Shown in pieces: positions 1-9,039 of a DNA stretch of 64,000 nucleotides; the stretch's first letter is position 1, and the number at the start of each line of letters is the position of its first letter. The DNA is from Streptomyces diastatochromogenes (GTDB taxonomy: Bacteria; Actinomycetota; Actinomycetes; Streptomycetales; Streptomycetaceae), in NCBI GenBank assembly GCA_026913215.1, contig JAPTYK010000001.1:1674001-1738000 (forward strand), given 5' to 3'. The translations under genes were made by a program, and so were the position numbers. The notes beneath the pieces were generated by a model. That model did not search any database. It had not been told where the DNA came from and was given only the letters and a program-made list of their open reading frames with translations.

Positions 1-14
1 GTACGACAGCAGCG

Positions 15-956
15 ATGTGGCCGGCCGCCTACCCGCAGGGGTACGCGGTCGTCGACGTGGAGACCACCGGACTCGCCCGTGACGACCGGATAGTGTCCGC
101 TGCCGTCTACCGGCTGGACGCCCAGGGGAACGTCGAGGACCACTGGTACACGCTCGTCAACCCCGAGCGCGACCCCGGTCCGGTCTGGATCCACGGGCTG
201 ACCAGCGACGTCCTGGAGGGCGCGCCGCTCTTCCCGGAGATCGCGGCGGAGTTCGCGGCCCGGCTCGACGGCCGGGTGCTCGTCGCGCACAACGCGATGT
301 TCGACTGGCAGATGATCGCCAGGGAGTACGCGCGCGCGCAGTCCGCGGCGCCCGTGCGCCAGCGGCTGTGCACGATCGCGCTCGCCAAGGAGCTGTCGCT
401 GCCGCTGCCCAACCACAAGCTGGAGTCGCTCGCCGCGCACTTCGGCGTCGTGCAGCAGCACGCGCACAACGCGCTCGACGACGCCCGGGTGCTCGCCGAG
501 GCGTTCCGGCCGAGCCTGCACGCGGCGGCCGAGCGGAACGTACGGCTGCCGCTCCTGGAGTGCCGGCCGCTGACCGAGTGGGCCTCGGCGCCCGCGCAGC
601 CGCGGATCGGGCAGCAGTCCTCCTACCGGGCGGGCGGCTGGCGCCCCTCGCGCAAGCGCCCGCCGTGCCCGTACCCCAACCCCGGACGGTACGAGGCGGA
701 CAAGCCGCTCAAGCAGGGCATGCGGGTGGCCTTCTCCGGCGACACCTCCGTCGACCGCGAGCTCCTGGAGGACCGCACCGTCGAGGCCGGCCTCCACGTC
801 GCCACCAGCGTCTCCCGGCTGACCAGCCTGCTCGTCACCAACGACCCGGACTCCGTCACCTCCAAGACGGCGAAGGCGAGGTCCTTCGGCACCCCGGTCG
901 TCGACGAGGCCGCCTACACCCAGCTGCTGCGGGACGTGAGCCCGGCAGACGGGTGA
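15..956 (+). CDS. DEDDh 3'-5' exonuclease with C-terminal BRCT-like region
   Basis: This 313-residue protein begins with a DnaQ-type exonuclease domain (about residues 8-175). The Exo I motif VVDVETTGL supplies D14 and E16, the Exo II motif HNAMFDW supplies D97, and the Exo III motif HNALDD supplies H151 and D156, so all DEDDh catalytic residues are present. After a proline/arginine-rich linker (about 195-230), residues 230-310 (KQGMRVAFSGDTS and following) look like a BRCT-like domain. The family removes 3' nucleotides from DNA; this architecture is usually a stand-alone repair or proofreading nuclease, not the replicative epsilon subunit. The frame stays open to the left window edge, so an upstream start cannot be excluded. 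The gene is intact. Confidence 0.9.
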   Translation: MWPAAYPQGYAVVDVETTGLARDDRIVSAAVYRLDAQGNVEDHWYTLVNPERDPGPVWIHGLTSDVLEGAPLFPEIAAEFAARLDGRVLVAHNAMFDWQMIAREYARAQSAAPVRQRLCTIALAKELSLPLPNHKLESLAAHFGVVQQHAHNALDDARVLAEAFRPSLHAAAERNVRLPLLECRPLTEWASAPAQPRIGQQSSYRAGGWRPSRKRPPCPYPNPGRYEADKPLKQGMRVAFSGDTSVDRELLEDRTVEAGLHVATSVSRLTSLLVTNDPDSVTSKTAKARSFGTPVVDEAAYTQLLRDVSPADG

Positions 957-1019
957 CGCCCCCGGCCCTGCGGGCGTGCCGAGCTGCGCGCGCCCGCCGG
1001 GCGCTCCACCCTGTGGCGC

Positions 1020-1253
1020 ATGGCACGTTGTGAGGTCTGCGGAAACGATTACGGCATGTCCTTCGAGGTGCACGCGCAGGGCGCGGTGCACGTCTTCGAC
1101 TGCTTCGCCTGCGCCATCCACCGCATGGCGCCCCTCTGCGAGCACTGCCGGGTCCAGATCATCGGGCAGGGCGTCGAGGTCGAGGGCAGCTGGTACTGCG
1201 GCGGCCACTGCGCCCGCGCCGAGGGGAAGGTGGGCATCGTCGACAGGGTGTGA
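1020..1253 (+). CDS. Small cysteine-rich (probable zinc-binding) protein
   Basis: A 77-residue protein with cysteine pairs spaced like zinc knuckles: CEVC near residue 4, CFAC near residue 28, CEHC near residue 40 and a final C-G-G-H-C group near residue 60. Histidines next to these pairs could complete two metal sites. It lacks a signal peptide and membrane segment. I do not recognise a named family; a structural zinc protein or a small nucleic-acid-binding protein are both possible. It lies between the exonuclease and SURF1, and its stop overlaps a possible but unlikely GTG start for SURF1 at 1250. Confidence 0.75.
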   Translation: MARCEVCGNDYGMSFEVHAQGAVHVFDCFACAIHRMAPLCEHCRVQIIGQGVEVEGSWYCGGHCARAEGKVGIVDRV

Positions 1254-1333
1254 GGAAACGATCCCGTACGGTCGGGCGAACCGACCCGAACCCCCCTGCG
1301 CGCACCCCGCGACCCGCGCTGTACGGTCGTGGG

Positions 1334-2148
1334 GTGTACCGCTTCCTGTTGTCCCGGCAGTGGGTGATCCTCACCCTCGTCGCCCTCGCCCTCATCCCCA
1401 CGATGATCGAGCTGGGCTTCTGGCAGTTCCACCGGCACGAGAACCGGGTCGCCCAGAACGCCCTGATCGCGGACAACCTCAAGGCGGAGCCGCGCCCGGT
1501 CGAGGAGCTCACCTCCCCCGGCCACACCGTCCCGCGCGCCGACTACTGGCGGCGGGTCACCGCCACCGGCACCTTCGACACCGCCCACGAGGTGGTCGTC
1601 CGCCGCCGCACCTCCTCCGACGACCAGGTCGGCGTGCACGTCCTGACCCCGCTGGTCCTGCGCGACGGCAAGGTCGTCCTGGTCAACCGCGGCTGGGTCC
1701 CGGCCGCCGCCGACCAGCACTCCTTCCCGTCGGTGCCGCCCGCCCCCAAGGGCGAGGTGACCGTCACCGGCCGGCTCAAGGCGGACGAGACGACGGGCGC
1801 CAGCGGCATCAAGGACCTCAAGGGCCTGCCGGACCGGCAGGTCATGCTGATCAGCAGCGGTCAGCAGGCCGCGCTCATCGGCCGCGAGGTGCTCGGCGGC
1901 TATCTGGAGCTGACCGCGCCCGAGCCGGCCGGCGACACCCCGAGATGATCCCCGAGCCCGACCACGACTCGATCGGCCCCCACATGGCGTACGCCGTGCA
2001 GTGGTGGCTCTTCGTCGCCGGGGTGCCCGTCGGCTGGGTGATCCTGGTGCGCCGGGAGAAGCGCGACCGGGAGGCGCAGGCCGCCTCCGACGCCTCCGGA
2101 TCCCCGGCACCGGACACCGAAGAGGCGCAGGCCACCGCGTCCCTCTGA
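1334..2148 (+). CDS. SURF1 family cytochrome c oxidase assembly protein (frameshifted near its C-terminus)
   Basis: SURF1 proteins are inner-membrane factors that help haem a insertion into cytochrome c oxidase. The N-terminus carries a hydrophobic helix (WVILTLVALALIPTMIELGFWQF) and the family hallmark of a second helix at the far C-terminus, here AYAVQWWLFVAGVPVGWVILV. The body contains LVNRGWVP, typical of the family. The two halves are in different frames: the N-terminal frame stops at 1946-1948, and adding one C to the run at about 1937-1940 joins GDTP to EMIPEP and carries on to the second helix. GTG at 1334 is preferred because it places the membrane helix near the N-terminus; GTG 1250 would add an Arg/Pro-rich leader and overlap the upstream gene. 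The break is probably a sequencing error. Confidence 0.85.
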
Positions 2149-2182
2149 TTGACCGTCGCCGCTTCCGGGAACAGCCCAAAGC

Positions 2183-3965
2183 GTGACGCAACGTATCGAC
2201 GACTACGCCCTCATCGGCGATCTCCAGACCGCCGCGCTCATCGGCCGCGACGGGTCGGTCGACTGGCTGTGTCTGCCCCGCTTCGACTCCGCCGCCTGCT
2301 TCGCCGCCCTCCTCGGCGACGAGGAGAACGGCCACTGGCGGATCGCCCCCAAGGGCGCCACGACCTGCGCCACCCGCCGCTACGCCGAGGACTCCCTCGT
2401 CCTGGAGACCTACTGGGAGACCCGTACGGGCACCGTCAAGGTCGTCGACTTCATGCCCCAGCGGGACAAGGCCCCCGACCTGATGCGGATCGTGGAGGGG
2501 TCAGCGGCAGCGTCGAGATGAGCTCCGTGCTGCGGCTCCGCTTCGACTACGGCTCGATCGTCCCCTGGGTGCGCAGGTCCGACGGCCACCGGGTCGCGAT
2601 CGCCGGACCGGACTCGGTCTGGCTGCGCAGCGAACCGCACGTGAAGACCTGGGGCCAGCAGTTCTCCACCCAGTCCGCCTTCACCGTCGCCGCCGGCGAG
2701 AAGGTGGCCTTCGTACTGACCTGGCACCCCTCGCACGAGCCGCGCCCGGACCTGGTCGACCCCTTCGAGGCCCTGGAGCAGTGCCTCGCGGACTGGCGGG
2801 AGTGGGCCGCCCGCTGCACCTACCGGGGCCCCTACCGGGAGGCGGTGCTGCGCTCCCTGATCACCCTCAAGGCGCTCACGTACGCCCCCACCGGCGGGAT
2901 CGTCGCCGCCCCCACCACCTCCCTGCCCGAGGAGCTCGGCGGCGTGCGGAACTGGGACTACCGCGCCTGCTGGCTGCGCGACTCCTCCCTCACCCTCGGC
3001 GCGCTGCTCGCCGCCGGGTACGAGGAGGAGGCGTGCGCCTGGCGGGACTGGCTGCTGCGCTCGGTCGCGGGCGACCCCGCCGACCTCCAGATCATGTACG
3101 GCCCCGCCGGGGAGCGCCGGCTGCCCGAGACGAGCCTGCCGTGGCTGCGCGGCTACGCCGACTCGGCGCCGGTGCGCACCGGGAACGCGGCGGTGGACCA
3201 GTTCCAGCTCGACGTGTACGGCGAGGTCATGGACTCCCTCCACCGCGCGCGTGAGGCCGGGGTCCCGGCGGAGCGGCACGCCTGGAACCTCCAGCTGAGC
3301 CTGCTCGGCTTCCTGGAGTCCACCTGGCGGGAGCCCGACGAGGGCCTGTGGGAGGTCCGCGGGCCCCGCCGCCACTTCACCCACTCGAAGGTGATGGCCT
3401 GGGTCGCCGCCGACCGCGCGGTCCGCACCCTGGAGGACGACCCCTCCCTGCCGGGGGACGCGGGGCGCTGGCGGGCGATGCGGGACGAGATCCACGCGCA
3501 GGTGTGCGCGCGGGCGTACGACCCCGAGCGGAACACCTTCACCCAGGCGTACGGCTCCACCGAGCTCGACGCCGCCACCCTCCTCATCCCACAGGTCGGC
3601 TTCCTGCCCCCGGACGACCCCGGGTGGTGGGCACCGTGGACGCCGTACGGGCCGAACTCACGCACGGCGGCTTCGTGCGCCGCTACAGCCCCGACTCCAC
3701 GGCCCTGGACGGGCTGCCGGGGCAGGAGGGGACCTTTCTGGTCTGCTCGTTCTGGCTGGCGGACGCGCTGCGGCTGACCGGGCGCGTGGCGGAGGCCCGC
3801 GAGCTCTTCGAGCGGCTCCTCGCGCTCACCAGCGACGTGGGGCTCCTCGCCGAGGAGTACGACCCGGTGGCACGGCGTCAGTTGGGGAACTTCCCGCAGG
3901 CGTTCAGCCACATCGGCCTGGTCGGGACCGCCTTGGCGCTCGACGCCGGGGAGACGGCAGGATAG
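2183..3965 (+). CDS. Glycoside hydrolase family 15 protein (glucoamylase/trehalase-like), two apparent frameshifts
   Basis: The protein starts MTQRIDDYALIGDLQTAALIG, the conserved N-terminal beta-domain of bacterial GH15 enzymes, and carries the (alpha/alpha)6 barrel signatures GGVRNWDYRACWLRD (about 2940-2985) and an EEYDP segment near 3857, where the family places its catalytic base. Such proteins hydrolyse alpha-1,4 glucans or trehalose in the cytoplasm. The reading frame changes twice, at about 2505 (a G run) and about 3622 (a C run); one added base at each site gives a single protein of about 593 residues, normal for the family. The substrate cannot be told from sequence alone. The stop lies 5 bp before the next gene, so co-transcription is likely. 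Confidence 0.87.
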
Positions 3966-3970
3966 GGCGC

Positions 3971-4725
3971 ATGGATCTGGGACTGAAGGACCGTGTGTAC
4001 GTGGTGACCGGTGCGACGCGGGGGCTCGGCCGGGCCTCGGCCGAGGCGCTGCTCGCGGAGGGCGCGAAGGTGCTGGTCACCGGGCGCGAGGAGAAGACGG
4101 TCGCCGAGGCGGTGGCCGAACTGGGCGAGGGCGCGGCGGCATCGCCGCCGACAACGCCGACCCGGGGACCCCGGCCCGGCTGATCGCCGAGGCGCGGGCC
4201 CGGTTCGGCGGCTTCGACGGCATCCTGATCAGCGTCGGCGGCCCGGCGCCCGGCTTCGCGGCGGACAACACCGACGAGGAGTGGGCGGCCGCCTTCGACA
4301 CCGTCTTCCTGGGGGCGGTACGGCTGGCCCGCGCGGCCGCCGAGACGCTCACCGAGGGCGGGGTCATCGGCTTCGTCCTGTCCGGCTCCGTCCACGAGCC
4401 GATCCCGGGCCTGACCATCTCCAACGGACTGCGCCCGGGGCTCGCCGGCTTCGCCAAGTCCCTCGCCAACGACCTGGGCCCGCGCGGGATCCGGGTCGTC
4501 GGCCTGCTGCCGAGCCGGATCGACACGGACCGGGTCCGCTCCCTGGACGCCCTCTCCGGCGACGCGGACGCGGCCCGCGCGGCGGCCGAGCTCACGATCC
4601 CGCTGCGCCGCTACGGCACCCCGGAGGAGTTCGGCACCACGGCGGCCTTCCTGCTCTCGCCGGCCGCCTCGTACCTGACGGGCCTGATGCTGCCGGTGGA
4701 CGGCGGGGCGCGCGTCGGGTTCTGA
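3971..4725 (+). CDS. Short-chain dehydrogenase/reductase (SDR), one frameshift
   Basis: The first 50 residues hold the Rossmann motif TGATRGLG (TGxxxGxG), which binds NAD(P). After about 4135 the frame changes by one missing base, and the rest reads on through ISVGGPAPG, the substrate-loop region, SNGLRPGLAGFAKSLANDLGPRGIRV and the C-terminal YLTGLMLPVDGG typical of SDRs. The usual YxxxK catalytic pair is not present in classical form: the segment aligned to it reads SNGLRPGLAGFAKS, which resembles divergent SDRs close to FabG that lack the tyrosine. Substrate unknown. It lies 5 bp after the GH15 gene and ends 15 bp before the convergent amaP stop. Confidence 0.82.
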
Positions 4726-4740
4726 ACCCGGGGCGTGGCC

Positions 4741-5328
4741 TCAGGTGACCCTGCGCGCCCGGTGCTTCACCGCGCGCAGGCGCGCCTCGGTGGGCAGGGC
4801 GGGCAGGCCCGCCGAGGTACGGGCGTGGGCGAGGGCCTCGGTGCTGAGGGCGGTCAGGGCGTCGCCCGGGGAGGCGTGCGGCTCCAGGAGGAGCCGGATC
4901 CGGGTCCTGGGAGCGGTCCGGCGGCCCGTGAGGGAGACCTTGGCGCGGGCCACGCCGTCCTGCGCGGCGGCGTCCGCCTCCAGGACGCCCTCCAGGGCCC
5001 GGCCGCGCAGCACCGCCTCCTCGCCGTCGCCGGTGTCGACGAGGACCTCGGCGAGCCGGGCCCGCCGGAACTGGACGAGCAGCCACCACAGGGCCAGCAG
5101 GACGAGGAGCCCGAGGGCGGCGATGACCGCCGGCCACCACCAGCCCTCGTCCCGCCAGCGCTGCCGGTCGGCGGTGGAGAGCAGGACGTCGGAGGGGCCC
5201 GACCAGGGCCACCAGGACGGTACGGACAGGCCGGCGGCGGCCGCGAGGACGCCGCCGCCCACGAGGACGAGGACCAGCCCGGCGAGCCCGAGCAGGACGC
5301 GGTTGACGCGCCGGAGGACGACGGTCAC
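4741..5328 (-). CDS. amaP: AmaP-type alkaline shock response membrane anchor protein
   Basis: AmaP anchors Asp23-family proteins to the membrane. This 195-residue protein has two hydrophobic helices in its first 110 residues (VLLGLAGLVLVLVGGGVLAAA and WWPAVIAALGLLVLLALWWLLV) with an extracytoplasmic loop between, then a soluble C-terminal domain of about 85 residues ending RARRVT. The GTG start at 5328 overlaps the TGA of the upstream gene (GTGA), indicating translational coupling. It is the last gene of the envelope-stress operon that runs leftward from 7089. The frame is intact, and gene order supports the assignment more than sequence alone. Confidence 0.78.
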   Translation of the reverse strand: MTVVLRRVNRVLLGLAGLVLVLVGGGVLAAAAGLSVPSWWPWSGPSDVLLSTADRQRWRDEGWWWPAVIAALGLLVLLALWWLLVQFRRARLAEVLVDTGDGEEAVLRGRALEGVLEADAAAQDGVARAKVSLTGRRTAPRTRIRLLLEPHASPGDALTALSTEALAHARTSAGLPALPTEARLRAVKHRARRVT

Positions 5329-6032
5329 GTGGCCTTCCCTTCCTTCCGGGGCGGCCGGGCCACCCGTACCGTCGACGCGGGCGGGCGGGCGAGGCCGAGC
5401 TCGTCGACGCCGGTGGCGAGCACCGTCTCCACGTCGGCCCGGACCTCGTCGAGGGGCCGGAAGTGGGACACCGCCCGGACGGCGACCTTGGAGCGGCCCA
5501 CGCGCACGCGTACGGACTGCACCCCGGAGACCTCCATGACGCGGTCCCGCAGGGTCAGGGCGGCCGCCTCCCGGTCGAGTCCCGCCCGTACGTCGGTGTG
5601 CTCGCGGCGCATCGGGAGGACGGCGCGCAGCCCGGGGTGACGGCCAGGACGAGGAGCCAGACGCCGAGCAGGACGGCGGCGACCGCGCCGACGACGACCG
5701 CCGTGGAGTCGAGCGGCCGGGTCGCGAGGCCGTCGGCGAGCTCGCGGCGCCAGGCCATCGCTGACCGGTCGGCCCGGACGGCCGCGACGTCGTAGAGGAG
5801 CAGCCCGGTGCCGCCGAGGACGACGGCCGCGAGCAGGGCCGCGGGGATCCGGCGGACGGCCCAGAAGCGGCGGACGGAGCCCGCGGGCACCTGGGGCGCG
5901 GGGTCCGGCTCGGGTACGGGGCCCGACTGAGGTGTGGGGGCGGCTCAGGTGTGGGGCCGCCTCGGATGCGGGGCCCGCCTCGGATGCGGGGCCCGCCTCG
6001 GATGCGGGGTCCGGCTCGGGTCTGGTGGTCAT
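5325..6032 (-). CDS. DUF6286-like membrane protein of the Asp23/AmaP operon (one frameshift)
   Basis: The protein opens with a Pro/Ala/Glu-rich cytoplasmic stretch containing three copies of PASEAG, followed by two predicted membrane helices (ALLAAVVLGGTGLLLYDV and STAVVVGAVAAVLLGVWLLVLAV) and a C-terminal soluble domain with REHTDVRAGLDREAAALTLRD and VRVRVGRSKVAVRAVSHF, resembling the DUF6286 region seen beside Asp23 genes in streptomycetes. The frame changes near 5635, after LAVTPG, by one missing base. Its ATG at 6032 overlaps the stop of the second Asp23 gene and its stop overlaps the amaP start. Role unknown; probably a partner of AmaP in envelope homeostasis. Confidence 0.72.
   Translation of the reverse strand: MTTRPEPDPASEAGPASEAGPASEAAPHLSRPHTSVGPRTRAGPRAPGARGLRPPLLGRPPDPRGPARGRRPRRHRAAPLRRRGRPGRPVSDGLAPRARRRPRDPAARLHGGRRRRGRRRPARRLAPRPGRHPGLRAVLPMRREHTDVRAGLDREAAALTLRDRVMEVSGVQSVRVRVGRSKVAVRAVSHFRPLDEVRADVETVLATGVDELGLARPPASTVRVARPPRKEGKAT
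5960..6013. repeat. Three tandem 18-bp units coding PASEAG
   Basis: Three 18-bp units (cctcggatgcggggcccg and near-identical copies) lie head to tail at 5960-5977, 5978-5995 and 5996-6013, with a degenerate copy just before them. The length is a multiple of three and, on the minus strand, adds the hexapeptide PASEAG to the N-terminal tail of the DUF6286-like protein, so copy number can change without breaking the frame. Confidence 0.9.
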
Positions 6033-6404
6033 GCGAGGCGGCCCCTCGGCGTGGCGTGGCGGGTGTGCGCGGAGTGGAGGCGCTCGACGTGGACGGAGAC
6101 CTCGTGGACCTCCAGGCCGACGAGCTCCTCCACGCGCGTGCGTACCCGGCTCCGGACGGCGCCGCACTGGCGGCCGACGTCGGAGGGTAGTCGAGGTCGA
6201 GGCTCACCGCGACGCGGGCGGACTCCCGGTGGACGACCACCGAGGCGTGCGGCTTCGACCCCCTTCGGGGACGGCGTCGAGCGCCTCACGGGCCGCCTGG
6301 GCGGCGATCTTCGCGACGACCCGGTCGGCGATGGTGGTCGCCCCCGCCGCCGCGTCCCGCCCCGTACCGGGTCGTCTGCCGGATCCGTCACCACACCCGG
6401 TCAC
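6029..6404 (-). CDS. Second Asp23/Gls24 family envelope stress protein (two frameshifts)
   Basis: The N-terminus TTIADRVVAKIAAQAAREA matches the conserved start of the Asp23/Gls24 fold. The rest is in two other frames: VVVHRESARVAVSLDLDYP (about 6183-6245) and GAVRSRVRTRVEELVGLEVHEVSVHVERL (about 6050-6170), which is the family core. Single missing bases near 6260 and 6188 would restore about 125 residues, the usual length. The GTG start at 6404 overlaps the TGA of the DUF2273-like gene. It is a paralogue of the Asp23 gene at 6614-7089, and both are expected to assemble at the membrane with AmaP. Confidence 0.75.
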
Positions 6405-6592
6405 CGCCGCCGGTCGCCGCGCTCGCGTCCCCGGAACAGATCCCCGGCTTCGAGGTCTCCGTCGAGGAACCGGCCGGCCACGAAACCGATCGCCCCGAGG
6501 GCCGCGACCAGCAGAAACGCTCCGAAGCCGCCGAAGTATCCGGCGAAGCCGAGAGCCATGCCGGCCACCAGGCCGACCACCGCCATGCTCAT
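6401..6592 (-). CDS. Small membrane protein, DUF2273-like
   Basis: This 63-residue peptide has a glycine-rich helical hairpin (VVGLVAGMALGFAGYFGGFGAFLLVAALGAIGFVAGRFL) and a charged C-terminal tail. Such DUF2273 proteins regularly lie between Asp23 and AmaP genes in actinobacteria and firmicutes. The ATG at 6592 is preceded by an AAAGGGG-like ribosome site, and the stop overlaps the next gene's start by 4 bp. It is intact. Confidence 0.8.
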   Translation of the reverse strand: MSMAVVGLVAGMALGFAGYFGGFGAFLLVAALGAIGFVAGRFLDGDLEAGDLFRGRERGDRRR

Positions 6593-6613
6593 GATGAGCC
6601 CCTTTCGTGGCGC

Positions 6614-7089
6614 CTACTGGAGTCGGGGCTCCGGCTCCTCTTCCTCTTCTTCGGGCAGCTTCACGTCGCTGACCGCGATGTTGACCTCGACGACCTCCAG
6701 GCCGGTCATCCGCTCCACGGCGGCGATGACGTTCTCCCTGACGTCGCCGGCGACGTCGGCGATGGAGACGCCGTAGTCGACGACGATCTCCAGGTCGAGC
6801 GCGGTCTGCACCTCGCCGACCTCGGCCTTCACCCCGCGGGTGACGTTCGCCTTGCCGCCGCCTCCGCCGGGGACCCGGTCGCGGACGGCGCCGAAGGTGC
6901 AGGAGAGACCGCTGCCCATGGCGTGGACGCCGACGACGTCGCGCGCCGCGAGCCCGGCGATCTTCTCGACGACCCCGTCGGCGATCGTCGTCCGGCCCGG
7001 GAGGCCGCCGCGCCGCCGCCCCGCTTGGTCACGGAGGTGCGGCGCGACTCGTCCGTCGCCGGGTCTCCGGAGTGAGTGGTGTCCGTCAT
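6614..7089 (-). CDS. Asp23/Gls24 family envelope stress response protein (one frameshift)
   Basis: Reading from ATG 7089 gives MTDTTHSGDPATDESRRTSV and a glycine/alanine stretch; after one missing G near 6993 the protein continues GRTTIADGVVEKIAGLAARDVVGVHAMG, then VNVTRGVKAEVGEVQTALDLEIVVDYG-type strands and TGLEVVEVNIAVSDVKLP, all hallmarks of the Asp23 fold. An acidic tail of six glutamates ends the protein. The ribosome site AGAAGGGG lies 10 bp before ATG 7089. It is the first gene of the leftward operon 7089 to 4741. Confidence 0.83.
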
Positions 7090-7182
7090 CGGATTCAGCC
7101 CCTTCTGTCATCTTTTGGGGTTCCTTGCTCACATTAAGGGCGCTTGCCCGGATCCGCCCCAGGGATGCGGCAGGCTGGGGGA

Positions 7183-7808
7183 ATGACGACGGCTGAGGGT
7201 TGGACGGCGGCGGTACGGGAGCACCTGGCGCCGGGGAGGCTGCTGCCCCTCGGGGCGGCCGGGGACGGTGCGTGGATCACCGAGCGCGCGGCGCGCGGTG
7301 TCCTCGACCCGGCCGCCGCGGCGGTACGGGGCGTGGTGCCGGGCGGCTCCGCGTCGGGCCCGACGACCCGGAGCCCGGGCGCTGCGGATCACCGCGGACT
7401 TCGCGGCGGTGGCGGGCCGTCCGCTGCCGGAGCTGGCCGAGGAACTGCGTGCGGCCCTGCTCGGCGCGGCGGTCGAGGGGCTCGGGCTGCGGGTGGCGGC
7501 CGTGGACCTGCGGGTGACGGAGCTGCTCGACACGGAGCCGGCGGCGGAGCCGACCGCTCCCCGCCGGGGCGGCCCGCCCCGGCGACGGACGATCCGGTCG
7601 CCCTGGCGGTCCTGCGGGTCCCGGGCGTCGCGGGCGTGACGGACCTGTGGGGGCCGCCGGTGCGCCGGGACCCGGACGGGCTGCGCGTCGAGCTGGCCGT
7701 CACGGCCGGCCACCGCCCGCTCGACGTGGCCCGCGCCGCCCGGAACGCCGCGACCGCGGCCGCCGAAGGGCGACCGCGGTCACGGTACTGGTGTCGGAAC
7801 TGCGCTGA
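7183..7808 (+). CDS. Companion protein of the Asp23 operon (function unknown; at least two frameshifts)
   Basis: Begins MTTAEGWTAAVREHLAPGRLLPLG, followed in other frames by ADFAAVAGRPLPELAEELRAALLG and VEGLGLRVAAVDLRVTELLD, then VALAVLRVPGVAGVTDLWGPPVR and the end TVLVSELR. Joining them needs single-base corrections at about 7370, 7575 and 7770. It resembles a streptomycete protein often labelled nucleopolyhedrovirus P10-like and encoded divergently from Asp23 genes; that name carries no functional meaning. The repeated LRVxGVxG pattern resembles the Asp23 fold itself, so it may be a diverged member acting in the same envelope module. The 93 bp shared with the Asp23 operon should hold both promoters. 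Confidence 0.6.
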
Positions 7809-7883
7809 GCGCGGGCGCCTCGGGCGCGGCCCGAGCGCGTCCGGCGTGCGGAGCGACCGGGGCCGTGGGGTCGCCCGGTCGTG

Positions 7884-8683
7884 TCAGTCGCCGAGGCCCG
7901 CCAGGTCGCGCAGGCGGCGGGCCTGGGCGGCGCGCTCGGCGGCGCGCTGGTCCTCGTAGGAGCGGCCGGAGGCGCCCTGGAGGAGCGCCTTGGTCTCGGT
8001 GACCGCGTCGCGGGGCGCCGCGAGCAGGGCGGCGCCGAGGTCCCGTACGGCCGCGTCGAGCTCCTCGGCGGGCACGGACAGGTTGGCGAGACCGATGCGC
8101 TCGGCCTCCTCCGCGTGCACGAAGCGGCCGGTGGCGCAGATCTCCAGCGCGCGGGCATAGCCGACGAGCGAGACCAGCGGGTGCGTCCCGGTCAGGTCGG
8201 GACGAGGCCCAGGCTGGTCTCGCGCATGGCGAACTGCACGTCCTCGGCGACGACCCGCAGGTCGCAGGCGAGGGCGAGCTGGAAGCCCGCACCGATGGCG
8301 TGGCCCTGGACGGCCGCGATCGACACGAGGTCGCTGCGGCGCCACCAGGTGAACGCCTCCTGGTACTCGGCGATGAGCGCGTCGAGGTCCTCGTCGGACC
8401 CGCGCGCCATCTCCAGGAAGGACGGCTCGCCGTCGAAGCCCTCGGGCGTGAACGCCTGCCGGTCGAGTCCGGCGGAGAAGGACTTGCCCTCGCCGCGCAG
8501 AACGACGACCCGCACGCTGCCGGGCAACGACCGTCCGGCTTCCGTCAACGCCCGCCACAGAGCGGGAGACTGGGCGTTGCGCTTCGCCGGGTTGGTCAGG
8601 GTCACCGTGGCAACGGCGTCCTCGACGGTGAGCCGTACACCGTCCTTGTCGAATACGAGCTCAGAGTCGTCGAGCGTAGCCAT
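7884..8683 (-). CDS. Enoyl-CoA hydratase/isomerase family protein (one frameshift)
   Basis: Crotonase-fold enzyme acting on acyl-CoA thioesters. From ATG 8683 the protein shows VATVTLTNPAKRNAQSP, the oxyanion-hole segment GEGKSFSAGLD and the second oxyanion segment AAVQGHAIGAGFQLALACDLRV. The frame stops after SLGLVPT near 8190; one added C joins it to LTGTHPLVSLVGYARALEICATG and the C-terminal QRAAERAAQARRLRDLAG. Total about 265 residues, standard length. The position usually held by catalytic glutamate 1 falls in the junction region, so hydratase versus isomerase chemistry cannot be decided. Confidence 0.85.
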
Positions 8684-8817
8684 GGGGCGCCTCCGGTTCC
8701 GGTGCAGCACTGCATGCGAAAGATGCTAAGTGACTGCACAGTAACCACCTGGCCGACCGCAGGGTCGACCGGGTGCCCACCGGGAGGTCCCGGTGGACCG
8801 GTCGGGCCGCCCCGATG

Positions 8818-9039
8818 TCAGGCCGAGGCCGCCTTCTTGCCCCGTGTCGCTCCGCCGCGTCCACGCAGCGTGACTCCGGACTCGCTCAGCATCCGGTGGA
8901 CGAATCCGTAGGAGCGGCCGGTTTCCTCGGCCAGCGCCCGGATGCTCGCACCGGAGTCGTACTTCTTCTTCAGGTCTGCCGCGAGCTTGTCGCGCGCGGC
9001 GCCGGTCACCCGGCTGCCCTTCTTCAGAGTCTCGGCCAC
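8818..9039 (-). CDS. Small helix-turn-helix protein
   Basis: A 73-residue protein, VAETLKKGSRVTGAARDKLA and onward, with an HTH-like motif GASIRALAEETGRSYGFVHRMLSESGV at about residues 29-56 and a basic tail ending RGKKAASA. GTG 9039 was chosen because GAGGAGG lies just upstream; longer in-frame starts lack such a site. It is probably a DNA-binding regulator; the S-I-R-A-L-A pattern resembles resolvase-type HTH domains, but no catalytic part is present. Common in streptomycetes, role not known to me. Confidence 0.75.
   Translation of the reverse strand: MAETLKKGSRVTGAARDKLAADLKKKYDSGASIRALAEETGRSYGFVHRMLSESGVTLRGRGGATRGKKAASA

Noticed and set aside
1250..1333. Upstream GTG start for SURF1
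   Set aside because: It overlaps the preceding stop, adds an Arg/Pro-rich segment without a matching family region, and GTG 1334 places the membrane helix at the expected position.
4011..4748. Plus-strand Arg/Gly/Pro-rich frame overlapping the SDR
   Set aside because: It has no motif, and the SDR reads through in another frame after one base correction.
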